A program made the position numbers and the translations under genes. The notes beneath the pieces are model-generated. The model saw only the letters and a list, made by a program, of their open reading frames with translations, had not been told where the DNA came from and searched no databases. This document shows, piece by piece, positions 9,078-18,068 of a stretch of 64,000 bases of DNA (positions are counted from its first letter, which is position 1; every line of letters starts with the position of its first letter). The stretch is from G963678445 sp963678445 (GTDB taxonomy: Bacteria > Hydrogenedentota > Hydrogenedentia > Hydrogenedentales > G963678445). Location of the stretch: assembly GCA_963678445.1 (NCBI GenBank), contig OY782877.1, forward strand, positions 3,472,001-3,536,000, written 5' to 3'.

Positions 9078-9566
9078 ATGGCGGTTGAAATTCAATTTGA
9101 TGTACAAAAGTCATTGTTAGAATTAGAGCCTGAAAATTGGGGCGTTGCAGATTTGGATGAGCAGCAGCTTGCGATTGCGCAACGTTGTGCGGCAAAGCCG
9201 TTGCGCCGGTTAGGCTTGACAGAGTTGTACCTATTGCTTCGTGAGAATCTGGCGTTGCCGTATGTTGCCCCGTTGGCCATACAACGTTTGGAAGGGGAGC
9301 CTTTTTTGGAGGCTGCGACGCATCGGGGGGATTTGTTGACGGCGCTGATGGAGTCGGATTCGCGTTTCTGGATGGAGCATTATGCGCTCTGGTTGGATGT
9401 TATTCCGTTGTTGGAGGCGGCGGTAGTGCAGATTCAGGAATATCTGCAAAGGGAAGCGGAAGAAGAAGAGGGGGAGGTGTACCTTCCTTGGCATGTTGGG
9501 GATGATTTTATGGGCGCACTGTTGCATTTCCGTGGCATCCACAATGCCACCAATGCCATCGATTAA
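9078..9566 (+). CDS. CdiI-type immunity-like protein (contact-dependent inhibition immunity family 2)
   Basis: A 162-residue acidic, soluble protein. The start at 9078 is preferred because GGGAGAG lies just upstream; an in-frame GTG at 9057 lacks this. The sequence follows the pattern I associate with the CdiI_2 immunity family: SLLELEPENWG near the N-terminus, then CAAKPLRRL, LYLLLRENLALPYVAPLAIQRL and RGDLLTALMESDSRFW. Such proteins bind and block a matching toxin. No toxin gene, CdiA/CdiB or Rhs repeat lies nearby, so this is either an orphan immunity gene or a family member used for something else. The family call is from memory of the motif pattern. Confidence 0.65.
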   Translation: MAVEIQFDVQKSLLELEPENWGVADLDEQQLAIAQRCAAKPLRRLGLTELYLLLRENLALPYVAPLAIQRLEGEPFLEAATHRGDLLTALMESDSRFWMEHYALWLDVIPLLEAAVVQIQEYLQREAEEEEGEVYLPWHVGDDFMGALLHFRGIHNATNAID

Positions 9567-9727
9567 TGCTTGGCTGGTCGGGATGGGGATGCAAAAACGT
9601 ATTCGTGTGGCGCACGTTCAACAGTTGTCACGACAGACAAAAATTTTACTGCGGTTGGGCATGACAGGACCATATATATGTTTTGCGTGTGGTGCTGGTT
9701 ACTTGTATGTGCCGCTAGATCGCGTTA

Positions 9728-10723
9728 ATGGCAAAGAATAAGGAATCGGTTATGGATGAAGTGGTGGAGTTTTGTGTGTCGGAGGAGCAGGAAGGGTTGC
9801 GCTTGGATGTGTATCTGGCGGAGCTGGTAGAGGATGCCTCGCGTTCGTATATTAAAAAACTCGTTAAGGATAAGCGGGTGCTGATTAATGGGGAGCCGTG
9901 TACCAAGCCTGCGTATGCGATGGTTTGTGATGATGCTGTGATGGTGCATGTGCCGCCACCACCACCGATTACGCCGGAACCGGAGGATATTCCGTTGGAA
10001 ATCCTTTTTGAAGATGAGGAGATGTTGATGGTGAACAAGCCTTCCGGGTTGGTGGTGCATCCTGCACCGGGACATTACACGGGGACGTTGGTCAATGCGG
10101 TATTGCACCATTGTCCGGAGTTAGAACGCTCGGGGCTTGATCCGGTACGTCCGGGTATTGTACATCGTCTTGATCGGTTTACGTCTGGTGTTATGGTCGT
10201 TGCTAAAACGCAGCGTGCTTTTGCCAGTTTGGCAAAGCAGGCTTCCGATCACAGTTTTGACAGGCGCTATCTTTGCCTGGTGCGTGGTGAGTTTCCGGAG
10301 AATATGGGGCGAATTTCTGCGGGTATTGGCCGTAGTCTGGCTGATCGGAGCCGGATGGCGGTGACGGGGGTGCGTGCAAAGGAGGCGCGTACTAATTTTG
10401 AGGTTTTGGAACGGTTTGGGATTGCATCGTTGATGCGTTTGCGTCTGGAAACGGGACGTACCCATCAAATCCGTGTGCATATGCGTTTTGCAGGCCGTCC
10501 TGTGCTTGGTGATCCTGTGTATGGCGTGACGGAGTATAAGGGATGGATGGTTGCCCAGGAATTGCGTGATGCGCTGCATGCCTTGCAGGGGCAGGCGTTA
10601 CATGCCGAGCGTTTGGGGGTGTGCCATCCTGTGAGTGGCGAAATGATCGTGCGTACTACGCCCGTTCCTCCCGATTTTCAAACGGTGCTTGATGGGTTGC
10701 GTGCATATGCGGCAGCGCGGTGA
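9728..10723 (+). CDS. rluD: RluA/RluD-family ribosomal pseudouridine synthase
   Basis: A 331-residue enzyme that isomerises uridine to pseudouridine in rRNA. An S4 RNA-binding domain (about 17-75; LRLDVYLAEL, SRSYIKKLVKDKRVLING) precedes a proline run and the catalytic domain. The signature is HRLDRFTSGVMVVAKT with the catalytic Asp at 149; LRLETGRTHQIRVHM and RPVLGDPVYG are also present. The motif has HRLDRFTSG where most members have HRLDKDTSG, a mild change. The target position could be as for RluD (helix 69 of 23S rRNA), but RluC-like specificity cannot be excluded. Confidence 0.92.
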   Translation: MAKNKESVMDEVVEFCVSEEQEGLRLDVYLAELVEDASRSYIKKLVKDKRVLINGEPCTKPAYAMVCDDAVMVHVPPPPPITPEPEDIPLEILFEDEEMLMVNKPSGLVVHPAPGHYTGTLVNAVLHHCPELERSGLDPVRPGIVHRLDRFTSGVMVVAKTQRAFASLAKQASDHSFDRRYLCLVRGEFPENMGRISAGIGRSLADRSRMAVTGVRAKEARTNFEVLERFGIASLMRLRLETGRTHQIRVHMRFAGRPVLGDPVYGVTEYKGWMVAQELRDALHALQGQALHAERLGVCHPVSGEMIVRTTPVPPDFQTVLDGLRAYAAAR

Positions 10724-10879
10724 TACCCCTCGGCGGGGTTGTGTCAGCCGTAGCTAAATGACAGGTCTTGTCGCCGCTTTAACTATACGCGATTTATTGC
10801 GCCTACGCGTCTTAAGACTAAAATTCAACCTGCTTGGGGGCGGTATTTTTTGCCATAAGTGTTTTTATTGATTTTTTGT

Positions 10880-10908
10880 TTGACCTAACGCGGGATTCAG
10901 GGTATTCT
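10880..10908 (+). promoter_or_regulatory. Candidate sigma-70 promoter for the metzincin-like gene
   Basis: TTGACC, a 17-base spacer, then TATTCT. It lies about 80 bases before the chosen start at 10990. The -35 is 5/6 and the -10 is 4/6 of consensus. Confidence 0.5.
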
Positions 10909-10989
10909 TAGTTGGGGTTGGCTTGTTTATGCCAACAGTTGAAGGCCTGGATAGGGCAGACAAATCTTTTTGCAAGTAAAGGAGTATCC

Positions 10990-12810
10990 ATGTATACGAA
11001 TGTCAAAATAGGGTGGCTATGCATTCTGGCTATATTGGTGCTGGCGCCAACGGTTTACGCCGTGGAACAAGGGGCGTGGGTTTTATCGGATGGCACAGTT
11101 TTTCCGCTTACAGAGGAAGATGAATATGGGTTGGCGCAATCGCATGATTTTAAGAGTCAGGCGAGTGTGGTCTATAACGGTATCACATGGAATCTGACAT
11201 ACAGTGATGTTGGTACGAATCAGGGTTTTTACGATCCTACCGTAGGTACAGCGCGGCGGCAGGTATTGGAATCGGTGCTGCAGTACATTTCCGGTATATT
11301 GAATGAAACCGGGGGTGTAGTGGATGTGAGTATTGATTCGTATAGTACGGATGAGAATAGACTGGCTTTTGCAGGTACGACGGTGTTTACCTATACGCCA
11401 GGTAGTTTTAATAATGGTGCGACGTATCAGCACATCATGGATGGCAGTACAGATCCCAGCATCATTGGGGAGACGGATTATCCGGATGCGACGCTTACGG
11501 TAAATTTTTTCCATAATTACTATCTGGGTACGGGAACGCCGGGCGTTCAGGAGGCGGATTTTTATTCGCTATTGCTGCATGAAATGACGCATGCGTTGGG
11601 CTATATGAGCGTTATCCGGTATGACTCGCTGACCTGTAGTGGGGTTGCTGCGCCAGCGGGTAGCGGTTGGTTTGGGCAGCAGCCTGATGACTATACGCTA
11701 TTTGATGGTTTTCTACGAACCGGTAACGGGAACCGTCTGATTGCTTCGTCGGAACCGTTGCAATATGTGGGGCAACTTAGCTATTTGCTGGGTTCGGATA
11801 ATGGGCTGTTGTTTGTCGGGCCGGAGACGACCGCTATTTATGGCGGTAATGTGCCGATTTATGCACCGGCCAGCTTTGAATGTGGTTCCAGCGTAACGCA
11901 CTGGGAAATAGGCCTGGGTGCTGTAATGGAACCGGTGTTGCAAATGGGCGCGACACGGCGTTCCTATGCCGATTTTGAAGTCGGTATGCTGCAGGATATC
12001 GGGTATACGAACGCAACTACGGGTACGACGAGTCCATGCGGTCTGCAAGCGATCACTTTGCTTAGTCCGACCACGGATATCACATTATCTCAAGGGGAAT
12101 CGAGCACGGCGGTATCGTTTACCTCGAGTATCGCTTTTGACACATCAGGGGGCTGTACAGAGGGTACGGTGGAGGTGACGTATACGCTTAACGGGACGGA
12201 TCGGGGTAGCTCGCAGAATCGCAGTGCAAACTTCCCGCTTTCGCTCAATCTGGTTGCGGGCGATTACACGGTGCTTGCAACGGCGACTGTGCTGGCTACA
12301 GGAGATTTACGTAGCACCACCCGCTCTTTTTCGATTACAGCGACAGAAACGCCTCAGATCAGTATCAGCCCTAATCCTTCGGGGGGGTACTCGTATGGCA
12401 GTCTTGAGGAAGGAACGACGAAGGATGCAACCTTTACGGTTTCTAACAGTGGTCAGGGCACGTTAACGGGCACGGCATCCATATCAGGGAGTAGCGCATT
12501 CCAGATAGTGAGCGGCGCCACCTATTCGCTGGCCGCAGGTGCGTCGAGCAGTTTACAGATCCGCTTTTCGCCATCGGCTGAGGGCAGCTACAGCGCTACG
12601 TTGACCTTAACGGGAAGCGGTATTTCCAGTAGTACACTTAGCCTGATGGGGATTGCCACCGTTCCTGAAAAGGACGGTTTTTTGGGCTGTGGCGCCACGG
12701 GGGGAAGTAAGGGGGGCATGAAAGGCGATCTGCTGTTTTTTATGCTGAGTATCTGCTTCCTGTTACATAACGCATACAAGCCCGTATGGTTGCGCAGGAA
12801 ATCAAAATAG
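10990..12810 (+). CDS. Secreted metzincin-like protein with choice-of-anchor D type domain and C-terminal sorting tail
   Basis: A 606-residue secreted protein. AAAGGAG at 10978 and the signal peptide (cleavage after VYA, residue 24) support ATG 10990 over an upstream in-frame start at 10912. The N-terminal half carries LLHEMTHALGYM (His197-Glu198, His201), a zinc-protease-like HExxHxxG motif. The usual third metzincin ligand three residues after the Gly is Ser here, so catalysis is uncertain. The C-terminal half has two beta-sandwich regions, the second (about 450-560) of the choice-of-anchor D/ASH type. The end has GCGATGG, a hydrophobic stretch and a basic WLRRKSK tail, which looks like a C-terminal anchoring signal with a cysteine. 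Confidence 0.75.
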   Translation: MYTNVKIGWLCILAILVLAPTVYAVEQGAWVLSDGTVFPLTEEDEYGLAQSHDFKSQASVVYNGITWNLTYSDVGTNQGFYDPTVGTARRQVLESVLQYISGILNETGGVVDVSIDSYSTDENRLAFAGTTVFTYTPGSFNNGATYQHIMDGSTDPSIIGETDYPDATLTVNFFHNYYLGTGTPGVQEADFYSLLLHEMTHALGYMSVIRYDSLTCSGVAAPAGSGWFGQQPDDYTLFDGFLRTGNGNRLIASSEPLQYVGQLSYLLGSDNGLLFVGPETTAIYGGNVPIYAPASFECGSSVTHWEIGLGAVMEPVLQMGATRRSYADFEVGMLQDIGYTNATTGTTSPCGLQAITLLSPTTDITLSQGESSTAVSFTSSIAFDTSGGCTEGTVEVTYTLNGTDRGSSQNRSANFPLSLNLVAGDYTVLATATVLATGDLRSTTRSFSITATETPQISISPNPSGGYSYGSLEEGTTKDATFTVSNSGQGTLTGTASISGSSAFQIVSGATYSLAAGASSSLQIRFSPSAEGSYSATLTLTGSGISSSTLSLMGIATVPEKDGFLGCGATGGSKGGMKGDLLFFMLSICFLLHNAYKPVWLRRKSK

Positions 12811-12827
12811 CAGCACATCCATTTAAG

Positions 12828-12860
12828 AAAAAACGGAGTCCTTATGGACTCCGTTTTTTT
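12828..12860. terminator. Bidirectional terminator between convergent genes
   Basis: ACGGAGTCC and GGACTCCGT form a 9-bp perfect stem with a TTAT loop. An A-run precedes it and a T-run of seven follows, so it can end transcription from both the plus gene (ending 12810) and the minus gene (ending 12925). Confidence 0.93.
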
Positions 12861-12924
12861 GTGTTTTGTTATATGGGACTCTGGCATCGCTGACTTTTTG
12901 CACGCGTTTTGAAAAGTGTACGGT

Positions 12925-13875
12925 TTACTTGTTGCGTTGCAGTGCACGTAGTTCGCGGTAGCTGATAAGCGTAACATTCTGTTCTTTTAGCAAGGCGCGG
13001 GTACTATCTTCTGTGAAAAAATCGGTATCTGCGACGCGTCTGAGGGTGGAAGAGGTAGTGGCCCACATTTCAGTCGTGGAACCTGCGCAGTGCGTCAGGA
13101 ATTCTGTTACCTTCCCAGGTCGCAGGCTTTCGATTTGTTTAGTCCAGTATGCTGCCGTTTTACGTCGTCTTCGTGGCCCATCGGTGACGAGGATGTCAGG
13201 ATGCAAAACTCCCAGCTCATCCGCATAGTCTATCCAATATCCAAAGGCGTAGCGATCCATAATGTCATGGCCTACGATACGGCAGGGCAAATTGTATTCC
13301 TTTGCAATCTGAACGTACATTTTATGATACCCGGGCGCATAGTGAAGGGTGCCCATGTGGGAATCAAGGTGGGTTACATCGATGCCGGCTTTGAGCGCAC
13401 GGTCGATCTGTGCACAGAGTTCTCGGCGCAGTTCTTCGGGCTTTGCGCTCAAGTAGACCATTGGTACCGAAGGATACAGGTAGCCATTTTCATCGCATAG
13501 CGATGGAACGGTAGCTGCACCCAGTATGGGCGCCCATTTATACTGTTTCCATTCGCTGGTCAGGGTCAGGTGTACACCCAGATCGGCTTTGGGATTTTTT
13601 TTAGCAAATCGTACCGTTTCGAGGAACCAGGGGCATGGGGTCATGATGGTGGATGATGTTACGACGCCTTTTGTTAAGGCCTTTATAGTAGCGGTATTCG
13701 TGGCATGGTTCATGCCAAAGTCATCTGCGTTGATAATAAGCAGTTTTGCATCTTGGGGATAGCCCAGGCGTTCAACCAGCGAGGGGGGGGCGGAAACAGC
13801 GCTGAGCGTGATTCCCAGGAGGAGGAGAATGCTGCAGGAGCCGCGAAGTATGAATGGAAGATGGGAAATATGCAT
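12925..13875 (-). CDS. Exported ChbG/HpnK (YdjC)-family carbohydrate deacetylase
   Basis: A 316-residue protein with an N-terminal signal peptide (about 1-28). The YdjC fold is marked by INADDFGMNHATN (Asp51-Asp52), DLGVHLTLTSEW and THLDSHMGTLHY, whose Asp and His residues bind the catalytic metal. ChbG removes an N-acetyl group from chitobiose-type sugars and HpnK acts on hopanoid sugars; this exported form probably acts on periplasmic or extracellular amino-sugar glycans. The sialidase-like gene at 14530 on the same strand has a compatible theme, although a plus-strand VOC gene lies between them. Confidence 0.85.
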   Translation of the reverse strand: MHISHLPFILRGSCSILLLLGITLSAVSAPPSLVERLGYPQDAKLLIINADDFGMNHATNTATIKALTKGVVTSSTIMTPCPWFLETVRFAKKNPKADLGVHLTLTSEWKQYKWAPILGAATVPSLCDENGYLYPSVPMVYLSAKPEELRRELCAQIDRALKAGIDVTHLDSHMGTLHYAPGYHKMYVQIAKEYNLPCRIVGHDIMDRYAFGYWIDYADELGVLHPDILVTDGPRRRRKTAAYWTKQIESLRPGKVTEFLTHCAGSTTEMWATTSSTLRRVADTDFFTEDSTRALLKEQNVTLISYRELRALQRNK

Positions 13876-14040
13876 TTTTGGAAGAATCCTTTATTAAGAA
13901 AACACTTGTTTGGTAACTGATTTAAAGATAACGGGCGTATTAGGTATGCTGTGGTATAGACTTTTTTCCTGATGGGTAGGTTTCCCATAAGGTGTCTTTT
14001 GCAAGTGTCGGTAGTAATGAATCTGGCTGAGGAGAGAAGC

Positions 14041-14442
14041 ATGTTGAAATTGGATCATGTAGCGTTGCGGGTATCGGATATGGATGCGGCCATTGCGTTT
14101 TATACGGAGAAGATCGGCCTGGAGTTGATGTATGACAGGACGGATGAGGAACACCACGAACGCTTCGCCTTTTTAAAACTGGAGGGCGGCAATCTGGAGC
14201 TGTTACAGAATCTGGATGCAAATAATCAGCCGGTAGCGTTTCCAAAGCCCAACGTGGAAGAACCGTATTGTCCCCATGTGGCGATTGCCACTAAAGATTT
14301 ATCGGCATTGGCAATGTCATTGGAAAAACGGGGTATTCCTCTTCTCAAAGGCCCTATGGAGATTCCTGCCTCTGTGCGTTGGCTGTATGTAGCCGACCCG
14401 GATAACAATATTCTTGAGTTTGTACAATGGTTGGAGGCCTGA
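14041..14442 (+). CDS. VOC (glyoxalase/bleomycin-resistance) superfamily protein
   Basis: A 133-residue single vicinal-oxygen-chelate unit made of two beta-alpha-beta3 modules: LDHVALRVSDMDAAIAFYTEKIGLEL and PHVAIATKDLSALAMSLEKRG. Candidate metal ligands occur at the four expected places (His in LDHVA, Glu in GNLELLQ, His in CPHVAI, Glu in NILEFVQ), as in glyoxalase I and methylmalonyl-CoA epimerase. The start at 14041 has GAGGAGAG upstream; the in-frame start at 13972 lacks support. The substrate cannot be told from the sequence. Confidence 0.8.
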   Translation: MLKLDHVALRVSDMDAAIAFYTEKIGLELMYDRTDEEHHERFAFLKLEGGNLELLQNLDANNQPVAFPKPNVEEPYCPHVAIATKDLSALAMSLEKRGIPLLKGPMEIPASVRWLYVADPDNNILEFVQWLEA

Positions 14443-14474
14443 GTGGATTCATAGTTTTCGTTCGTACGAAAAAT

Positions 14475-14504
14475 GGGAGCGCATGGGGTTTTCCCTGCGC
14501 TCCC
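14475..14504 (-). terminator. Terminator of the sialidase-like gene
   Basis: GGGAGCGCA pairs with TGCGCTCCC, and an inner GGG/CCC pairing closes a TTTT-containing loop. Read on the minus strand it is followed by ATTTTTCG, so it mainly serves the minus-strand gene at 14530. It may also slow transcription arriving from the VOC gene. Confidence 0.8.
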
Positions 14505-14529
14505 GATGCTATAAAGGGGTATTTGCAAT

Positions 14530-15717
14530 TTATTTTCCGCTTTTGATCCACGCTTCATTAAGGGTGCAATGGCGAATGCTGGCGGTTTTTTCCTTGCTTC
14601 TGTATGAGTAGCTGATGTGAATGTTGCCATCGCTGCTTTGAATGACGCTGGGATATGCGAAACTGCTTCCCAGTGTTTCCGAAGGTTCGACTTGACGTTT
14701 CCAGGTCCAGGTTTTTCCTTCATCCTCTGATAGCCATGCCGAAAGACGCATGCGGCCTATTGAGGTGTCGTTGAGGATGAGAAGCCATGCGCCGCTGTCC
14801 AGTACGAGTGCCTCCAAACTGGAATCGGGATTGGGGATCCTGGTATCGGTGGATGGCGACCAGCTTTCCCCATTATCGGTACTCGTGCTGATTTGGACAC
14901 GCATGGGGGATTCTCCGCTATCGCGAAGAAAGGCGACGATATCTCCGTTTTGGCGTAGGGCAAAAGTGGGTTGGGTAGGGCCTGCACCAACAATAGGCAG
15001 ACTGGAACGCCAGGTTTCGCCAATGTCATCGGATATGGCCACGAGACTGACATTAAAGCCGTCGGAATACAGGGGCAGCAGGATGCGTCCCGATGGTAAT
15101 GTAAGGGGGTGGATACGGGGCATCCATCCGACCTGACGTTTATAAGGGTCCTGTGCTGCTTCCAGCAACATACGTGTGTAGGGGGGGGCATATTCGCCCC
15201 ACATTCCCTCACCCATGCCCAATGCCTCGAAATCTTTTTCCAGGGCATCGGCGAAGGCTTGCCCGGGTTTGAGGTTGATGACATCCTGCCATGACCATAC
15301 AGGCACGCCTGTGCCTTGATAGTCTTCCGCACGACGATACTTTAACAGACCGCATTCCCAACGATTGGCTTGTACTGCGAGCCAGAACAGCCATAACCGT
15401 TCTTTCTGATCAATATACAGCACCGGGTTGCAATCGGGAAAGTCGGGCGTATCTGCCATTTGGAATATGGGGCTCCATGTCGATTCCCCCGCCTTCTTGC
15501 GGGCACCGTTGACGACGACATCGTCTGCCTTGCGTTCCCCTGAACCATGGAACCAGGCGACCAGCAGATCGCCATTGGGGCATTGTACAATGCTGCTTCC
15601 ATGAACGTGCGTGTCGGTGATAGGGGCGAAAATATCCTCTATCTCACAGATGGGGGCCGCGCTACAAGTGAGTACAACTGCCAGCATGAACATTACAAAA
15701 AATCCGGTGATACGCAT
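14530..15717 (-). CDS. Exported sialidase/BNR-repeat family protein
   Basis: A 395-residue protein with an N-terminal signal peptide (cleavage near residue 20, CSAAP). The body shows the six-bladed propeller pattern of exo-alpha-sialidases, with at least three Asp-box motifs: ISDDIGETW, TSTDNGESW and LSEDEGKTW. The first blade has HGSSIVQCPNGDLLVAWFHGS. It may remove sialic acid or act on another glycan; many environmental relatives have unknown substrates. A clear terminator follows at 14475. Confidence 0.82.
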   Translation of the reverse strand: MRITGFFVMFMLAVVLTCSAAPICEIEDIFAPITDTHVHGSSIVQCPNGDLLVAWFHGSGERKADDVVVNGARKKAGESTWSPIFQMADTPDFPDCNPVLYIDQKERLWLFWLAVQANRWECGLLKYRRAEDYQGTGVPVWSWQDVINLKPGQAFADALEKDFEALGMGEGMWGEYAPPYTRMLLEAAQDPYKRQVGWMPRIHPLTLPSGRILLPLYSDGFNVSLVAISDDIGETWRSSLPIVGAGPTQPTFALRQNGDIVAFLRDSGESPMRVQISTSTDNGESWSPSTDTRIPNPDSSLEALVLDSGAWLLILNDTSIGRMRLSAWLSEDEGKTWTWKRQVEPSETLGSSFAYPSVIQSSDGNIHISYSYRSKEKTASIRHCTLNEAWIKSGK

Positions 15718-16064
15718 TTTGCCTACCTTTCTCCTTCCCTGTTCCCCGAAGTACAGCGGGGTACGCTCCCTGAATTGTGCATTTCATCATATTTGTCGAA
15801 AATTGGACTTGTCAAAACTACAGTGGGTTGCGTTATTTCAAAAAAAACTTCTTGACACGCTATTACCAAGTTGTGAAATGTGCTATACTCCCGTCTGTTC
15901 ACTCGAATATGCGCTGACTTAGGTGCGCGTCTGTTACATGCCGAAGATTTCACGACGGTACAATAGTATTCAGCGAGCTCTTAACCTTACTGAACCGGGC
16001 GCTATTCAGTGTTTTATAGCGTAGTTTTGAAATGTAAGGAATTGAATACAATGTTAGCAAATGG
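15718..16064. other. Divergent intergenic region with a candidate promoter
   Basis: A 350-base gap between the minus-strand sialidase gene and the DAHP synthase gene. An extended -10 element (TGCTATACT, 15881-15889) points toward the DAHP synthase gene and would give a leader of about 170 bases. A TTGACA at 15852 is too far from that -10 (26 bases) to pair with it. No leader peptide rich in aromatic residues and no TyrR/TrpR-like box was recognised. Confidence 0.4.
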
Positions 16065-17144
16065 GTGTATGCGATGAGAAAATTGACCAATTTAAATGTG
16101 GTCGCCCTGCGTCCGTTGATTACACCGCAGCAGTTAAAAACACAATTGCCTCTTTCGGAGCGTGCTGCGGATACGGTGGGATTGGGACGGCATACGATTA
16201 ATGAAATACTTGAGCAACGCGACAAACGCCTTTTGGTGATTGTGGGACCTTGTTCTATACACGATCCTGTGGCGGGGTTGGAATATGCAGCGCGTTTGCA
16301 ACGTTTGAGTGAAGAATTAAAGGAAACGTTGTTTATTGTGATGCGGACCTATTTTGAGAAACCGCGCACTACGGTGGGGTGGAAGGGCTTGATCAACGAT
16401 CCCTATCTGGATGGTTCCTATGATGTGCCGAAAGGCCTGTCCACAGCACGAGAGTTTTTACTAAAAGTGGCTGAAATGGGCTTGCCGACGGGTTCGGAAT
16501 TGCTGGACCCCATCGTGCCGCAATATATCGGTGATTTGGTAGCCTGGGCGTCGATTGGCGCGCGTACTTCCGAGTCGCAGACCCATCGCGAAATGGCCAG
16601 CGGTTTTTCGATGCCCATTGGCTTTAAGAATGGTACGGATGGCAACCTGCAAACGGCGATCGACGCCATTGTTTCGGCAGGTGGCGCACACCACTTTTTA
16701 GGTATCAACGAAGAAGGGGAAAGCTGCGTGGTGGAAACGCGTGGCAATCCGGCGGCGCACATTATTCTGCGTGGGGGCCGCGATCGTCCAAACTATGGTC
16801 CTGTGAGTGTGTACGCGGCTGAGGAGCGTCTGGAAAAGGCGGGCCTGCCCAAGCGAATCGTAGTAGATTGTAGTCATGCCAATTCCGGTAAGCAGTATGC
16901 GCTGCAGGTGCATGTCATGCGCGATATCGTGCAGCAGCGTCTGGACCATACTACGTCGCTGGTAGGCGTTATGCTGGAAAGTAACCTGGAAGAAGGGCGT
17001 CAGAATTTAGGGGATGCCCCTAAAGGATTGCGCCACGGTGTCAGCATTACCGATGCCTGCCTGGGGTGGGATGCAACGGAAAAGTTATTGCGGTATGCAG
17101 CGGATCGCTTAGCAACCTGCAACAGTTGTCCTCGGATTCTGTAA
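16065..17144 (+). CDS. aroF: 3-deoxy-7-phosphoheptulonate synthase (DAHP synthase, AroFGH class)
   Basis: A protein of about 359 residues catalysing the first step of aromatic amino-acid synthesis: phosphoenolpyruvate plus erythrose-4-phosphate to DAHP. Family hallmarks are VGPCSIHDPVAGLEYA, a YFEKPRTTVGWKGLINDP block, IGARTSESQTHREMASG, FKNGTDGN and VDCSHANSGKQ. The metal and PEP ligands (Cys in GPCS, His and Glu further on) are in place, and length matches the E. coli AroF/G/H type. The N-terminal extension that carries feedback inhibition is present but does not show which amino acid regulates it. The start is GTG 16065 or ATG 16074; neither has a strong Shine-Dalgarno sequence. A strong terminator follows. 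Confidence 0.95.
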   Translation: MYAMRKLTNLNVVALRPLITPQQLKTQLPLSERAADTVGLGRHTINEILEQRDKRLLVIVGPCSIHDPVAGLEYAARLQRLSEELKETLFIVMRTYFEKPRTTVGWKGLINDPYLDGSYDVPKGLSTAREFLLKVAEMGLPTGSELLDPIVPQYIGDLVAWASIGARTSESQTHREMASGFSMPIGFKNGTDGNLQTAIDAIVSAGGAHHFLGINEEGESCVVETRGNPAAHIILRGGRDRPNYGPVSVYAAEERLEKAGLPKRIVVDCSHANSGKQYALQVHVMRDIVQQRLDHTTSLVGVMLESNLEEGRQNLGDAPKGLRHGVSITDACLGWDATEKLLRYAADRLATCNSCPRIL

Positions 17145-17176
17145 GCGACCTGCGATTTTGAAAACGGTATTTGATG

Positions 17177-17208
17177 CGGTGCGTTGAGATTTCAGCGCAC
17201 CGTTTTTT
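17177..17208 (+). terminator. Rho-independent terminator after DAHP synthase
   Basis: CGGTGCGTTGA pairs with TCAGCGCACCG (11 bp with one G-U) around a GATT loop, followed directly by six T. Confidence 0.95.
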
Positions 17209-17378
17209 GGCATCGGGACCATTGTCGTGTGCTGTCGCATGGTTGCTGCCTTTTAGGGGCGAAAGCAATATGAAAATGTGTTGTGGCTGGCTGATGAATA
17301 CAACGCTAACAATGTTTCGCTAGAATGAGTGCCTGTCTAAAGGGTATTGTATCTGTGGATTGACTTGGGAATGGGATC

Positions 17379-18065
17379 ATGGCGAATACGTGCATACTTG
17401 TGGTTGAGGATGATGAGGATATCCTGGAATTGGTGTGTTATAACCTGCGTAAAGAGGGGTATGAGGTGAAGACAGCGGTGACGGGCGCGACGGGTTTGCA
17501 ATGTGCCTGGGAGCAGTCCCCTGATCTCGTGTTGCTTGATTTGATGTTGCCGGAGATGGACGGATTGGAAGTTTGTCGCAATTTGAAGCGCGACCCGCGT
17601 ACGAGTCAGACTCCGATTGTCATGCTGACGGCGAAGGGGGAAGAGTCGGATATCGTTACGGGCTTGGAAATGGGTGCGGATGATTATGTTACCAAGCCGT
17701 TCAGTCCGCGTGTACTGCTGGCGCGTCTGCATGCCGTGTTGCGACGGAATGATACAGAGCAGCCTACGACGGAAGATACGCTTACGATACATGATTTGGT
17801 GATTCATCCGGGACGCCATGAGGTGTTGTTGGGGGGAGAACCTGTAGCCTTGACGCATACAGAGTTCAAGCTTTTGCATTTGTTGGCGCGGCGTCCGGGT
17901 TGGGTATTTACGCGATACCAGATTGTGGACGCTATTCATGGCGAGCATTATGTTGTGACAGATCGGGCCGTGGATGTGCAGGTGGTGGGGTTGCGCAAGA
18001 AACTGGGGACTGCGGGGGAGTATATTCAGACGGTTCGTGGTGTAGGGTACAAATTCAGAGATTAA
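17379..18065 (+). CDS. phoB: OmpR/PhoB-family response regulator
   Basis: A 228-residue response regulator. The receiver domain (1-120) has the acidic pair in VVEDDEDI, the phospho-acceptor Asp54 in LLDLMLPEMDG, the Thr in MLTAKGEE and Lys in YVTKPFSPR. A C-terminal winged helix (about 130-228) contains LTHTEFKLLHLLARRPG and DVQVVGLRKKLG, ending in IQTVRGVGYKF. Four bases after its stop comes a PhoR-like kinase, so the two form one operon. The receiver closely follows the PhoB pattern, making phosphate-starvation control likely but unproven; no pst or phoU genes are in the window. Confidence 0.9.
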   Translation: MANTCILVVEDDEDILELVCYNLRKEGYEVKTAVTGATGLQCAWEQSPDLVLLDLMLPEMDGLEVCRNLKRDPRTSQTPIVMLTAKGEESDIVTGLEMGADDYVTKPFSPRVLLARLHAVLRRNDTEQPTTEDTLTIHDLVIHPGRHEVLLGGEPVALTHTEFKLLHLLARRPGWVFTRYQIVDAIHGEHYVVTDRAVDVQVVGLRKKLGTAGEYIQTVRGVGYKFRD

Positions 18066-18068
18066 CGG

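Noticed and set aside
9493..9741. An 82-residue plus-strand frame between the CdiI-like gene and rluD
   Set aside because: It overlaps the 3' end of the CdiI-like gene and the start of rluD in another frame, has no ribosome site and no recognisable content.
15852..15889. TTGACA and TATACT upstream of DAHP synthase as one promoter
   Set aside because: The spacer is 26 bases, too long; only the extended -10 was kept as a weak candidate.
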